Shown in pieces: positions 53,914-63,541 of a stretch of 64,000 nucleotides of DNA. Position 1 is the first letter of the stretch. Every line of letters begins with the position of its first letter. The DNA is from Thermocladium modestius JCM 10088. GTDB lineage: Archaea > Thermoproteota > Thermoprotei > Thermoproteales > Thermocladiaceae. The notes under the pieces were generated by a model that was not told where the DNA came from, did no database searches, and was given only the letters and a program-made list of their open reading frames with translations. The stretch covers positions 1 through 64,000 of the forward strand of contig BBBF01000006.1 in NCBI GenBank assembly GCA_001315925.1, written 5' to 3'. Made by a program: the position numbers and the translations under genes.

Positions 53914-54243
53914 ATGATAAGTCGAAATAAATGGAGGAGTGCATTAATGATTTCCGCGCTGGCCGTTTTGGCCGCCGCCATGTTGGTTAGCGCCAGTTCA
54001 AATGCAACTGCCTCCTCTACCACCGCCTCCAGCAGCGGTGAGAAACTAATTGGAGCTGGCCTGGCCTCGGGTTGGCAGCCGGGGGGGGCCGGCGTTGGAA
54101 TGGGGGGGACTGCCGGAGCCGCCATAGTATCAGCATCCCTTGAGAAGAGGGATATGGTGATGTTCCTGTTGGTGCTGGCATTCGTTGAGACCATAGCCAT
54201 ATACGGCATAGTCATTGCCATCCTAATAATGTCGCATCCATAA
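53914..54243 (+). CDS. atpK: A-type ATP synthase subunit K (proteolipid c)
   Basis: After a signal-peptide-like N-terminus (ALMISALAVLAAAMLVSAS) and a Ser/Thr/Ala linker come two membrane helices with a Gly-rich first helix (GAGVGMGGTAGAAIVSAS). The second helix is VLAFVETIAIYGIVIAILIM, in which the Glu is the proton/Na+ site. About 110 residues. The first helix is altered by G-tracts at 54080 and 54103. No other ATP synthase gene is nearby. TATA GCTTAAAAAT at 53877-53887 precedes it. Confidence 0.85.
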   Translation: MISRNKWRSALMISALAVLAAAMLVSASSNATASSTTASSSGEKLIGAGLASGWQPGGAGVGMGGTAGAAIVSASLEKRDMVMFLLVLAFVETIAIYGIVIAILIMSHP

Positions 54244-54443
54244 CTCGGCTAACAATGCAAAAATTAAGTAAAATAATGTTTCATCCTGCGGCAAACTGCC
54301 TACAACAAATTAATCGATGTTTGTGGAGGAAGGATGAGGTCGTTCCTTGGGAAGGGAGGGGGGGTCCTACCTTGATCCCGCCGTCCCCGCTTTCCGTGCT
54401 TAGAGGCAAAAAATATTTATTATGGGTATGAGGAAGCAAATCT

Positions 54444-56091
54444 ATGGTTTTAGCGAACGATGGTTTTGATGTTGTTTTGACAACAGATAGATCCATGATG
54501 AGTAACTATCACGGCAAGGAATTCCTGGGCTTCCTATCCACCGGTCCCATATTTGTCACGCTTGGGCCCTTCTCCTTCCTCTCTGAGAAGTTCCATGAGT
54601 GGCTTGCAGAGCCTAAGGTGAAGACGGATAAGTTGGGCAGGCCCGTGCAGGCTCCCTATGGCATGAGGAAGGTGGAGGCGGCGTTGATAGATGCCGGAAT
54701 AAGGGCTGCCATAATAGACCCAGATCACGTCGACAAGTACCTGAATAGGGCGAAGGTGTTGATGTTGAGTCACCATGATTACTTCGGCTTGAATCCCCCC
54801 CCTCCTCTACTTGGGCCGTTATAGTTGGGAAGGAGCCCCCTCAATGCATTGACTTTCAAGAAATTCATGATGAGAATAAAGCCGAAGATAGATGAGGCAA
54901 AGGCTAAGAATGGTTTGAAGGTATTCGTCGGCGGTCCCTCCGCATGGCAGTGGCTTTACTTCCCGGAGTTGATGAATTACTTCGGAATAGATATGGTGTT
55001 CGACGGCGAGGCGGAGAAGTTGGTTGTAGACATGGTTGAGAGAGCCATTAATGGGGAGCCTATTCCCAAGTACCTATACGTGGCAGGAGGGACGTGCCCA
55101 GCGTTGATGAGATATCCACAATAAAGGGAGCCAGCGTGAATGGATTAATAGAGATAGGAAGGGGGGGTTGCCCACGCGGCTGCTCGTTCTGCTCAGTTAC
55201 CCTACGACCCATGCGTTGGTATCCCCTCAGCAAGATAGAGGAGGAGTTGAAGGTCAACGTCAGGAACGGCGTCGTTAATGGGCTGATACACTCAGATGAT
55301 GTTCCCCTATATGGTTCCGACTCCATAGAGCCAGACATGGATAAATTGATCGCCCTTCACAAACTGGTTAAATCCTATTACAAGACTATTGCCTGGAGCC
55401 ATACAACGTTGGGAGGCTTCCTGTATGGGGGGGAGACGAAGTACAAGATGGGGGGGACCAGGCTGGCGGAGATAATAGAGGACGAGAACCAGGACTGGTG
55501 GGGGGGAGCCGAGGTGGGCCTCGAGACCGGCTCTAGGCGGCTGGCAAAGATGATAATGCCAGGCAAGGCTGCTCCCTATAAGATAGAGGATTGGTGGACC
55601 GTGGTAACAGAGGGCCTCTCCGTAATGCATGAGGTGAAGCTGATACCCGCCGTTACCATGATAATAGGACTGCCCGGAGAGACGCCGGACGACGTCATGG
55701 AAACCATAGAATTAGTGGATAGGATGAGACCCTACAGGAGCTTGCTGGTCCCGCTATTCTACGTCCCAATGAATCACGTGCGGAGCGATAAGGGCGGTTG
55801 GCTTTATAAGTACAACTTGCTCCCGGAGCACATAGAGTTATTGAAGGCGGTCTTCCACCACAGCATATACTGGGCGAAGGATATAGTGAACAAGTTCTAC
55901 CTAAAGGGAGCCATGAATGCCCCCCGTGAGAGCCGCGGTTAATTACTTCATCAATTACGTGGATAAGAGGGTCAGCAAGCTGGAGGATCAACTGGATGAG
56001 ATAGTGGAGAACATGAGCAAGCAGAGAAGCGAGACAAAGATGACCCCCCGTCAAGCTAATAAACGAGATAGAGTCCTCCGCTAGCAAATGA
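54444..56091 (+). CDS. Radical SAM protein with cobalamin-binding-like N-terminal domain
   Basis: The N-terminal 200 residues have the alternating strands and helices of a B12-binding-like domain ([51 protein letters not shown]). The radical SAM barrel then starts with [20 protein letters not shown] (C-x3-C-x2-C). Later segments are [20 protein letters not shown] and [20 protein letters not shown]. About 550 residues. A DxHxxG cobalamin motif is not seen. The product is unknown. A TATA (AAATATTTAT, 54411-54420) is 28 nt upstream. Tracts near 54798, 55090, 55160 and 56043 shift the frame. Confidence 0.82.
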
Positions 56092-56140
56092 TGAGCTACG
56101 GGTCTTTGTGGATGCAGTGACGAGCAAATTAACGCACTGA
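56088..56140 (+). ncRNA. Possible C/D box sRNA overlapping a stop codon
   Basis: A C box ATGATGA (56088-56094), a C'-like GTGACGA (56117-56123) and a D box CTGA (56137-56140) are spaced as in archaeal C/D sRNAs (53 nt in total). The D' box is weak and the flanks do not pair. The C box overlaps the stop of the radical SAM gene. Confidence 0.25.
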
Positions 56141-56185
56141 TGTCCTTGTGTTTCTCAATGAAGTATCGCCAGTGAATGGAATGTA

Positions 56186-56237
56186 GCCCTCAAGGCATCG
56201 GGGGGGAACCCCCTCGAGGCTGAAGGTCGGGGGGGCT
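56186..56237 (+). repeat. G/C-rich hairpin before radA
   Basis: G7-AA-C5 can pair directly, followed by TCGAGGC and a second G7 run. It may be an expanded terminator-like hairpin or another IS-end remnant. The tract lengths are unreliable. Confidence 0.3.
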
Positions 56238-56270
56238 GGTTCCTTTTCCTAGTTAGGTTTTTAAACAAGG

Positions 56271-56278
56271 GTTTAAAT
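56271..56278 (+). promoter_or_regulatory. TATA box of radA
   Basis: GTTTAAAT lies about 24-27 nt upstream of ATG 56298 and favours that codon over TTG 56289. Confidence 0.55.
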
Positions 56279-56297
56279 CAACCTATCGTTGAGGACA

Positions 56298-57372
56298 ATG
56301 CCTAGAAGAAAGGATTCCTTAGAGGGAGAAGAGGAAGGGGGGGAGTTGCAGGACGAGACTACTGGTGAGGATGGAAGCGCGGTTGTGGAGGAGCAGTCGT
56401 CCGGGTCGTCAACTGAGGAGGCCATAGATGTGGAGGAGATAGATGGCGTGGGTAAGGTAACTGCGCAGAAGCTGCGGGAGGCCGGCTTCATGAGTGCTAG
56501 GGACGTTGCCTACGCTAGCATAAGGGATTTGCTTGGGGGTAGTTGGAAGCGAGGATAGGGCGAAGCAAATAATTCAGTCAGCGCAGAGGTTGATAGGGCT
56601 GAAGTCATTTGTAACGGCCTTCGAGGTTTACGAGAACAGGAGGAGCGTTAAGTACATATCCACGGGCGTCAAGGCATTGGATGAGCTGCTGGGGGGGGCG
56701 GCATAGAGACCCGTGCCATAACGGAGCTCGTCGGCGAGTTCGGGGGGGTCGGCAAGACGCAGTTGTGCCATCAATTGGCCGTCATGGTTCAATTACCGGA
56801 GGATAAGGGCGGGTTGAGGGGGGGCAAGGCGTTGTATGTCGATACGGAGAACACGTTCAGGCCGGAGAGGGTGGTTCAAATAGCCAAGTACAGGGGGGGA
56901 CTGGATCCGCAGGAGGCGCTTCGCAACATATTGTACGCACGCGCCTATAACAGCGATCACCAGATGATAATAGTGGACGAGGCCAAGAAGATAATAGACT
57001 CTGAGGGGGATAAGATTAATAGTGATAGACTCTCTGGTGGCTCACTTCAGGGCGGAGTATCCAGGCAGGGAGAACTTGGCCGAGAGGCAACAGAAACTGA
57101 ATCACTTCATTGGGCAGCTGCTCAGGATAGCGGATCTATACAATATAGCCGTCGTGTTCACCAACCAAGTAATAGCGCAGCCCGACGTCTTCTTCGGCAA
57201 TCCCCCCCAAAAGCCGGCTGGGGGGGGTAACGTGGTCGCGCATGGAGCGACTTATAGGCTTTGGCTGAGGAAGAGCAAGGAGAACACCAGGATAGCTAAG
57301 ATATTCGACTCGCCCATGCATCCGGAGAAGGAGGCGCTTTTCCGCATAGCGGAGGAGGGGCTTCTGGATTAA
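56298..57372 (+). CDS. radA: DNA repair and recombination protein RadA
   Basis: An acidic N-terminal extension is followed by the helix-hairpin-helix domain ([20 protein letters not shown]). The RecA core has [20 protein letters not shown], Walker [32 protein letters not shown] and Walker [21 protein letters not shown]. The loops read [20 protein letters not shown] then [10 protein letters not shown]. About 350 residues. It forms filaments on single-stranded DNA for strand exchange. Breaks occur at 56540 (non-tract, GGGGGT shortened), 56695, 56747, 56892 and 57007. A nuclease gene follows on the same strand. Confidence 0.93.
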
Positions 57373-57417
57373 GGGCGAAAAGTATTTCTCAGACCCTGAC
57401 CCTCAAATCATCCATTC

Positions 57418-58112
57418 ATGAATGAAGTAGGTCATCACGTGAGGCATAGATTCGTGGAGGCCCTTTTTAAATTAACAAGCGAATCCAACACTGTTTTCTC
57501 GATTGAGTCGATACTGAATGAGTCATTACTCGACGAGGAGGAGGTCATGTCCGTGCTGAATACCTTGGGAAGCGAGGCATCGAGGATTGGAAATTATTGG
57601 AAATTGACGGTTCCCCCCCGCCTCTTCGCCGCGCTGGAGCTGGATCCATCGTGCATCGGCAATTTGATCGACTCCATTGATTGGAGGGAGTTTGAGGGAT
57701 TGGTGGCCTTCATACTGGGCCGCTGGGGCTATAGGACCATGAATAACGTGAGGCTGCGGCTCGGAGGTCAGCTGATGGAGATAGACGTGGTGGGGGGGAT
57801 AAAGGGTGACCGGGTCGTTTTGGTGGAGGCAAAGAGGTGGAGGAGGAATGCCATGAAGGGAGTCGTGGAGGCGCATTTAAGGAAAGCCGAGGCGATGCGG
57901 AATGATTGGATGAAGGTAGCCAGGAAGCTTGGCCTACCCCCCCTCAGCGAGGCCCGCATCTATCCCGTGGTGGTGTCGTGGAAGAGGGAGGAGGGAAGCT
58001 TCGCACTGCCCGTCGTTGACATAACTTCTCTAAACGGATTGGCGTCAGCCTCGATTCAACGCCCGATGCATTGCCGAGCCTCCGCGCCTCCATGAACAGT
58101 CTAGACCTGTGA
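57418..58112 (+). CDS. PD-(D/E)XK nuclease-like protein (Mrr-type core)
   Basis: An N-terminal part of about 80 residues looks like a winged helix (FVEALFKLTSESNTVFSIES). The nuclease core follows: DWREFEGLVAFILGRWGYRT (first Glu), QLMEIDVVG (Asp) and DRVVLVEAKRWRR (E-x-K), the order of Mrr/restriction-endonuclease folds. About 230 residues. Near 58041 a T seems to be missing; restoring it gives a C-terminus PDALPSLRASMNSLDL ending at 58112, otherwise the frame ends at 58095. It lies 45 nt after radA, so a repair role is plausible. Confidence 0.72.
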
Positions 58113-58258
58113 GGGAGCGCGTCAATTATTTAGTTCAGGTTTGGGGGGGAGGGGGGATGGTCATCTACACGACTCGTCGTATCTGCTCCATTAGCCTCCA
58201 TGGTTGCCTCTGTGCGGAAAATTTTTTAACTGCTTATTGTATGGCTCGTTGAGGGTAG

Positions 58259-58746
58259 ATGAGCTCGATAGACCCGAGGACCTTCTACGGGAATCCGCCG
58301 CAGGGCAAGCCATTCTATGTCAGGTTCGTGGTGCCGCCCGAGTTGGCGGAGAAGGCGTACGAGGTGCTCAGCCTAGCTAAGCAGAGCGGTAAAATAAAGA
58401 AGGGAAGCAATGAGGCCACCAAGATGATAGAGAGGGGAATGGCAAGGCTGGTCCTAATAGCCGAGGACGTGGATCCGCCCGAGATAGTGGCCCACCTGCC
58501 CCCCCTACTGTGCGAGGAGAGGGGGGGCGTGCCCTACGTATATGTTCCAAGCAAGGAAAAGCTCGGCAAGTCGGCTGGAATAGAGGCCACGGCGGCGGCC
58601 GCTGTAATAATAGAGCCGGGGGGCAAGCTTCCCAGCAATTGGATGACTTGATAACTCAATTGAATGATGTCAGGGCCAAGGCGGGCTTGAACCCAGTTCA
58701 GCCACAGCAGAGACAGGAGGAGCAGCCGCGCAGGCAGAGGCGGTGA
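58259..58746 (+). CDS. rpl7ae: 50S ribosomal protein L7Ae
   Basis: The L7Ae core is clear: [40 protein letters not shown] (kink-turn RNA contact), [36 protein letters not shown]. It binds kink-turns in 23S rRNA, C/D and H/ACA sRNAs and RNase P. The G6 near 58618 hides a C-terminal tail with [20 protein letters not shown] and a Gln/Arg-rich end, stopping at 58746. The tail makes it about 160 residues, longer than usual (about 125). It is followed by S28e with 3 nt between them. Confidence 0.93.
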
Positions 58747-58749
58747 TAG

Positions 58750-58986
58750 ATGTCCGCCGAGGAGAAGTTAAGTCCCTATGAGGATGCCTCGGCCGCCGTC
58801 GTAGTGCAGATACTGGATAGGACGGGAATTGCTGGGGGGGAGGTCAGCACGGTTAGGGTTAAGATACTTGAGGGCAGGGATAAGGGCAGGGTAATAGCAA
58901 GGAATATAAAGGGTCCCGTGAGGGTTGGCGACATACTCATGCTGAAGGAGACTGAACGCGAAGCGCGCAAGCTGTCCGCCAAATAA
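58750..58986 (+). CDS. rps28e: 30S ribosomal protein S28e
   Basis: This 78-residue protein has the S28e core [40 protein letters not shown] and [19 protein letters not shown]. It lies directly after L7Ae, the order seen in many archaea (L7Ae, S28e). A G7 tract near 58833 adds one Gly but keeps the frame. Confidence 0.95.
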   Translation: MSAEEKLSPYEDASAAVVVQILDRTGIAGGEVSTVRVKILEGRDKGRVIARNIKGPVRVGDILMLKETEREARKLSAK

Positions 58987-59145
58987 ATGCATGCTTCCTT
59001 TAATGTTAATGAAAATAACAATTATTTCAAATCAATTATAGCTTCCCCCCATTGGAGGCGCTCGCGGGGGGGGCTCTCGTGGGGGGGGAGGCGAAAATCT
59101 TTTAAATGAGTGAATTGTTTTAGCCATGGGGGGGTATAGTAAGGC

Positions 59146-59521
59146 ATGTCCGATGAGGGAATAATCGGAGATAAGCAGGACGATGTGGAGAGCCTGCTCT
59201 CATCCTTTTGGGAACAAATGAAGAGGTAACTGAGGAGATAGCCAAGGAGCAAGCCACGGTAAGGATAAGGGCGGAGAAGCGTAGGAGTCATTACGTCACC
59301 GTGATAGATATAGACAGCAGCGACATAAGGAAGCTCGAAATAGATGAATTAACAAAGGAGCTTAAGAAACGGTTGGCCGCGGGGGGGGCACCATAAAGGA
59401 TAATAGAATAGAGATACAGGGAGATCATAGATATAAGGTAAGGGAGATATTGAAGGAATTCGGCTTCAAGCCTGAGAACATATTCATCGACGAGAACGTG
59501 ATAGTGGTAGAGAAGAAGTGA
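59146..59521 (+). CDS. Translation initiation factor SUI1 (aIF1)
   Basis: The SUI1 core is [60 protein letters not shown] and [15 protein letters not shown]. It helps select the start codon on the small subunit. The N-terminus ([20 protein letters not shown]) is in a different frame. The break near 59211 falls in a T4 run that should be T5, and a G8 tract near 59383-59390 causes a second shift. About 120 residues. It is overlapped at its end by the next gene. Confidence 0.85.
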
Positions 59522-59912
59522 GTTACCTGGAGAGGGACTTGGACGCGGACCTTGCAAGCGTATCCCCCCCTGATAATGCGAGGGAGATATGCCTGAAGAT
59601 CCTTGACTCGGCGTCACAGCTTCTGGGCCTTGGCATTAGGTTAGGGAGCCGCGGGATGCCTGGCTCGTCATGGGGCGAATAATAGAGCTCAGCAATGAAT
59701 ACGTGCTGGCACGTTTCTTGGCTGAGGCGTTGGAGTTGGATAACATGATGGACGTGAATCCGTTGATCAAGGACATGGCTGTGAGGGATTTCCTTGTTTG
59801 CGCTGAGAAGACCAGGATGATGGTGCTGGAAATGGCGCGGCGCGGGAAGAGCTGGATAGAGATAGCCCGTGAACTGGAGGGAACGGTTAATAAGGAGGAA
59901 CGCGGTTCATAG
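59518..59912 (+). CDS. Unknown archaeal protein of about 130 residues
   Basis: The GTG start overlaps the SUI1 stop (GTGA). The first half is [16 protein letters not shown], then [20 protein letters not shown]. The second half, in another frame from about 59640, reads [20 protein letters not shown] and [21 protein letters not shown] missing G near 59643 would join them. The protein is mainly helical. The coupled position with SUI1 suggests a conserved cluster, but I do not recognise the family. Confidence 0.55.
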
Positions 59913-59916
59913 TCTC

Positions 59917-61070
59917 ATGAAGGAGGCCCAGCTCTATAGGAGCTTAGGAGGTGGGGGGGTGGTGCAGTGCACTGCCTGCCCGAGGAGGTGCAAGGTATCG
60001 CCCGGTCTCTGGGGGGGCGCGTGCGGCATTAGGTGGAACATAGATGGGAAGCTTTATTTGATGAATTACGGCCGCATAATCGCCGCCCACATAGATCCAA
60101 TAGAGAAGAAACCACTGTTTCACTTTAATCCGGGCAGCGCGGTTTTTTCAATAGCGACCACGGGTTGTTCCTGGTTTTGTCAATACTGCCAGAACTCCGA
60201 CATAAGCCAGAGAAGGAGGGTGGAGGGGGGGTTTGAGGTGACGCCTCAATTGTTGGTGGATTTGGCGTCCGCCTATGGGGGGCGCATGGCTTTGCCTATA
60301 CCTATAATGAGCCGACTATATTCATTGAATTCGCGAGGGACGTGGGGGGGCTCCTAGCCCATGAGAAGGGCCTCTTCAATTCGTTCGTGAGCAATGGGTA
60401 CATGACGGATGAGGCGATAGAGGTTGCCTCTCAGTTCTTAGATGCCGTGACGGTGGATCTCAAGGGCAACGCAAATGAGTCCTTTCTAAGGCGATTCGTT
60501 GGGGGGGTTCCCAGCCCGGAGCCCATATTTGAGTCGATTAAGGCCCTCAAGGAGCGGGGGGGGATTCATGTGGAGATAACCGACTTAGTGGTGCCTGGGG
60601 GTGGGGATGATTTGGGAGATGCCAGGCGGGTCTCCCGGTGGATAGTGGATGAGTTGGGGCCTGAGACGCCGGTTCACTTCCTCCGGTTCCACCCGGATTA
60701 CAAGATGATGAACGTGCCTCCGACGCCTGTGGAGACATTGGAGAAGCATGCTAAGGTAGCCATTGATGAGGGTTTGAAGTATGTCTATATAGGAAACGTG
60801 CCTGGACATGAGCTGGAGAACACCAGGTGCCCAAGCTGTGGCAGGGTGATCGTGCGCAGGTGGGGGGGCTTCAGGATCTTGGAGTGGAATATAGAGAATG
60901 GAAAATGTAAGTACTGCGGCGCGGCAATAAACATTAAGGGCGAGCTGAAGCCGACGTGGCGGGAGGATAGGTTTGTTCAAGTGCCGATACATCTGTTCTC
61001 CAACTACACTGAAGTTAAGTTGAGCGACGTGAAGGGGGGGATGAGGATTATTGGGGGGGAGGAGGCCTAA
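59917..61070 (+). CDS. COG1180 radical SAM enzyme (AmmeMemoRadiSam type)
   Basis: An N-terminal Cys set (QCTACPRRCKVSPGLWGACG) is followed by IATTGCSWFCQYCQNSDISQ with the C-x3-C-x2-C SAM site. FAYTYNEPTIFIEFARDVGL (after trimming) and VDLKGNANESFLRRF continue the barrel. GIHVEITDLVVPG and PVHFLRFHPDYKM are also typical. Near the end two further Cys pairs (CPSCGR and CKYCGA) suggest a Zn or Fe-S site. About 375 residues. This family accompanies AMMECR1 and MEMO proteins, whose function is unknown; those partners are not visible here. Its end overlaps the end of the next gene on the other strand. Confidence 0.85.
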
Positions 61071-62025
61071 TCCAGCCCAACCCCCCGCCTCCTCCAGTCT
61101 CCTGAGGAATAACGCGTTGCCGGCCACCTCGTCCTCCCTAAACCCAACGCTTCCCAACAGCCTCCTGGTGCTGGAGCAATCGTACCGCACCCCCCCAGCG
61201 TACTTGGCCAGTCTCCTAACGCTGCCGGGCAGCGCCAGCATGGCAAGCCGGGCGGGCATGGGTACAGCAATGCGGCGACTGCCCAATGCCGCCGCCATTA
61301 TGCTTATGAACGATTCCACGGGCACCGGCTCGCACTCTGTGAGGTACATGTAGAGCCCCCCCCTCGGTTTGGCCCGTATCAATGCATCCACGGCCGCTGC
61401 CAAATCAACAGCGCTTACCGCGCTGACCCTCACCCCCCCTATCTTGGGTATGAATCCAACCTTGGCCGCCCTATACATGAGTCCCCCCCACTCGCTGTGG
61501 GCAGCATACCTGCCGTAAACCAGTGTTGGCCTGAGCACAGCAAATGGATACCCACCCCCCCGCCCAGCCTCCTCGAAAACGACCCTCTCCCCCCCCTCGC
61601 ACTTGGTCTCCTCGAATTCATTGCTTGGCCGAGCGCCTTCGCAGTGACGCTCTTCCTCCCTCACTAAGCTACCCGCCCCCCCAACGCGTTGGACGCGCTT
61701 ATGTGTATCAACGTGCCCCCCCGCTTCCCGCCTTAGCCATCGCGCTCGCTATGGATCTTGGCACATCGACGTGGGCCATCCTCAGGTTCCCGCTTAATGC
61801 CCCCCCCACAGCATTCACTACGGCATCCGCGCTCGAGACCAGGTCAACTAATTCATCCTTGACTGGATCCACCTTGATCAATCTAGCCCTGCCCTCCAGA
61901 ATAGAGGCGTACACCTTCTTTACCGGAGTGAGGCTTCTGTAAGTAACCGTTACATCGCTTGACTCCGATAGCTTAATTGCGATATGGGTCGCTATGAAGC
62001 CCAATCCAAATATTAACGTCCTCAC
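61067..62025 (-). CDS. NAD(P)-dependent epimerase/reductase of the extended SDR type
   Basis: The Rossmann start is MRTLIFGLGFIATHIAIKLS (GxGxxA form). Later parts are LVSSADAVVNAVGALSG, FAVLRPTLVYGRYAAHSEWG and VSAVSAVDLAAAVDALI. This resembles NDUFA9-like atypical SDR proteins. A classical YxxxK is not obvious because tracts near 61590 and 61680 obscure that part. About 310 residues. The substrate is unknown; sugar nucleotide, quinone or isoprenoid roles are possible. Confidence 0.75.
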
Positions 62026-62091
62026 GGAGGGACTGGAGCTTTAGTGGAAATTATAAATAATGCCTAGGCACGCGGTCCACGGCGGGTAGGG

Positions 62092-62748
62092 TCACTCATT
62101 GGAGCTGGGCCGTTGCTTGGTCTTGAAGTCATCCGGTGTGACCGGTAAGTCCCCCCCTGTGGGCGGTATTTCTCCGCGCTCGCGGAGGACCTGCCTTGTG
62201 AGTAACCAGAAGATCAAAGCGAGGCTGCCCCCCCTGCCCTTGTTGTTGCATGGTATCATGAGGTCAATATAGCTCGGCTCGTTGTCCGTGTCCACAAGTC
62301 CTATGACGGGTATTCCGGCTTGAGCCGCCTCCGTTAGGGATTGAATATCTGTTTTCGGGTCCGTCACCACCAGAAGCTCCGCGTCCATGTAATTATCCAG
62401 GGATGGATTAGTGAACGAGCCCGGTATGAACCTGCCCGCCACTGCCTTGCATCCTATGAATTTACACGTCATCTCTATGGGCTTGAACCCATACGGCTTA
62501 GCCGAGTGAATCACTATCTTAGATGATTCGTATCTGGTAATCATTTTCGCCGCGGTTCTTATCCTCTCATCTATTTTCTTCAAGTTAAATATCCTGAGGC
62601 CATCTGGTCTAACTGAGAATATGAAGCCGCGCTTTATCAAGTAGTTATTGGATATCTTGGCGCCCAGCCTGACTCCGGCCGCCATGTACTTCTCTATGGG
62701 AACCAACAGCTCCTCTCCGCCGCTCTGTTCCTCCTTCTTATCGCTCAT
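62092..62748 (-). CDS. rps2: 30S ribosomal protein S2
   Basis: S2 motifs: LLVPIEKYMAAGVRLGAKIS, FIFSVRPDGLRIFNLKKIDE, VIHSAKPYGFKPIEMTCKFI, GRFIPGSFTNPSLDNYMDAE, LLVVTDPKTDIQSLTEAAQA and GIPVIGLVDTDNEPSYIDLM. About 218 residues. ATG 62748 is chosen because a TATA (TATTTAAATT, 62771-62780) is 27 nt upstream; the longer ORF start at 62793 is upstream of that box. The frame is unbroken; tracts at 62150 and 62225 keep it. Confidence 0.95.
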   Translation of the reverse strand: MSDKKEEQSGGEELLVPIEKYMAAGVRLGAKISNNYLIKRGFIFSVRPDGLRIFNLKKIDERIRTAAKMITRYESSKIVIHSAKPYGFKPIEMTCKFIGCKAVAGRFIPGSFTNPSLDNYMDAELLVVTDPKTDIQSLTEAAQAGIPVIGLVDTDNEPSYIDLMIPCNNKGRGGSLALIFWLLTRQVLRERGEIPPTGGDLPVTPDDFKTKQRPSSNE

Positions 62749-62859
62749 TACGCCATGAATAGGTGGACTGTATTTAAATTTTGCCGCTGTCAAATTGAAT
62801 TTGAATCCCCCCCGGCTCCTGGCATAAAATTAATAAACAGCTAGATTCTCCGAATCTCC

Positions 62860-63261
62860 ATGGTAATGTTGGATGTGCTGTCCAACGCATTGATAACCAT
62901 AAGGAACGCGGAGTTCAGGGGGGGCTATAGCAAGGTAGTGGTGTGGCCCTCATCAAAGTTGGTGGGCAATGTATTGCGCATAATGCAGAAGTACGGCTAT
63001 GTGGGGGGGGAGGTGGAGTTCATAGATGATGGCCGCGGCGGCAAATACGTGGTTAACCTATTGGGGGGGCGCATAAACTCCATAGGGCCGGTGAAGCCGC
63101 GGTTCTTCATTGATAGCAGGGACATACCGGCGTGGGAGGAGAAATACCTACCAGCCCGGCAGATAGGTCTTCTATTCCTATCTACGTCGCATGGAGTGCT
63201 CTCCCACGTGGACGCCAAGGAGCAGGGCCTCGGCGGTGTCCTCCTGGCTTACGTCTACTAA
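62860..63261 (+). CDS. rps8: 30S ribosomal protein S8
   Basis: S8 motifs: [60 protein letters not shown] and the C-terminal [20 protein letters not shown]. About 133 residues. It binds 16S rRNA helix 21. A promoter-like ATAAAATTAATAAAC lies at 62824-62838. Three G-tracts (62920, 63003, 63063) are present; one or more add an extra Gly ([16 protein letters not shown]) without breaking the frame. Confidence 0.95.
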   Translation: MVMLDVLSNALITIRNAEFRGGYSKVVVWPSSKLVGNVLRIMQKYGYVGGEVEFIDDGRGGKYVVNLLGGRINSIGPVKPRFFIDSRDIPAWEEKYLPARQIGLLFLSTSHGVLSHVDAKEQGLGGVLLAYVY

Positions 63262-63384
63262 TAGAAAGAAATTCCGCGTCGCTGTACTGCCCACTCCATC
63301 ATTGATGTAATGATGTATGCCCCACCCATCTTGATTCCATTATTGATGGAGAATTAATCGCTTAAGCGATTTTAAAGCCGGAAG

Positions 63385-63484
63385 AGCCCCCCCGGCCGGG
63401 ATTTGAACCCGGGACCTCCTCATTTCTTGGAAAGGCCCCCCTTACCAGTGAGGCGCTCTGACCAGGCTGAGCTACCGGGGGGGC
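63385..63484 (-). tRNA. tRNA-Thr (GGT) with an intron at 37/38
   Basis: On the minus strand the acceptor GCCC..CGG pairs with CCGG..GGC and the discriminator is T. The T arm is CCGGG-TTCAAAT-CCCGG. The anticodon stem CCTCA pairs with TGAGG. Between them are 26 nt: the loop CTGGTAA (anticodon GGT) plus about 19 nt that include a G6 tract, so the real intron may be 17-19 nt. Acceptor tracts are expanded on both strands. Confidence 0.85.
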
Positions 63485-63541
63485 CTTAGATCGCGCCAAC
63501 CACCACCGCTTTTAAGGATTGCGAAGCCGCTGCCCGTGAAT

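Noticed and set aside
60585-61664. 359-codon minus-strand ORF spanning two genes
   Set aside because: Its first half is the true epimerase-like gene. After about 61067 it is only antisense of the radical SAM gene.
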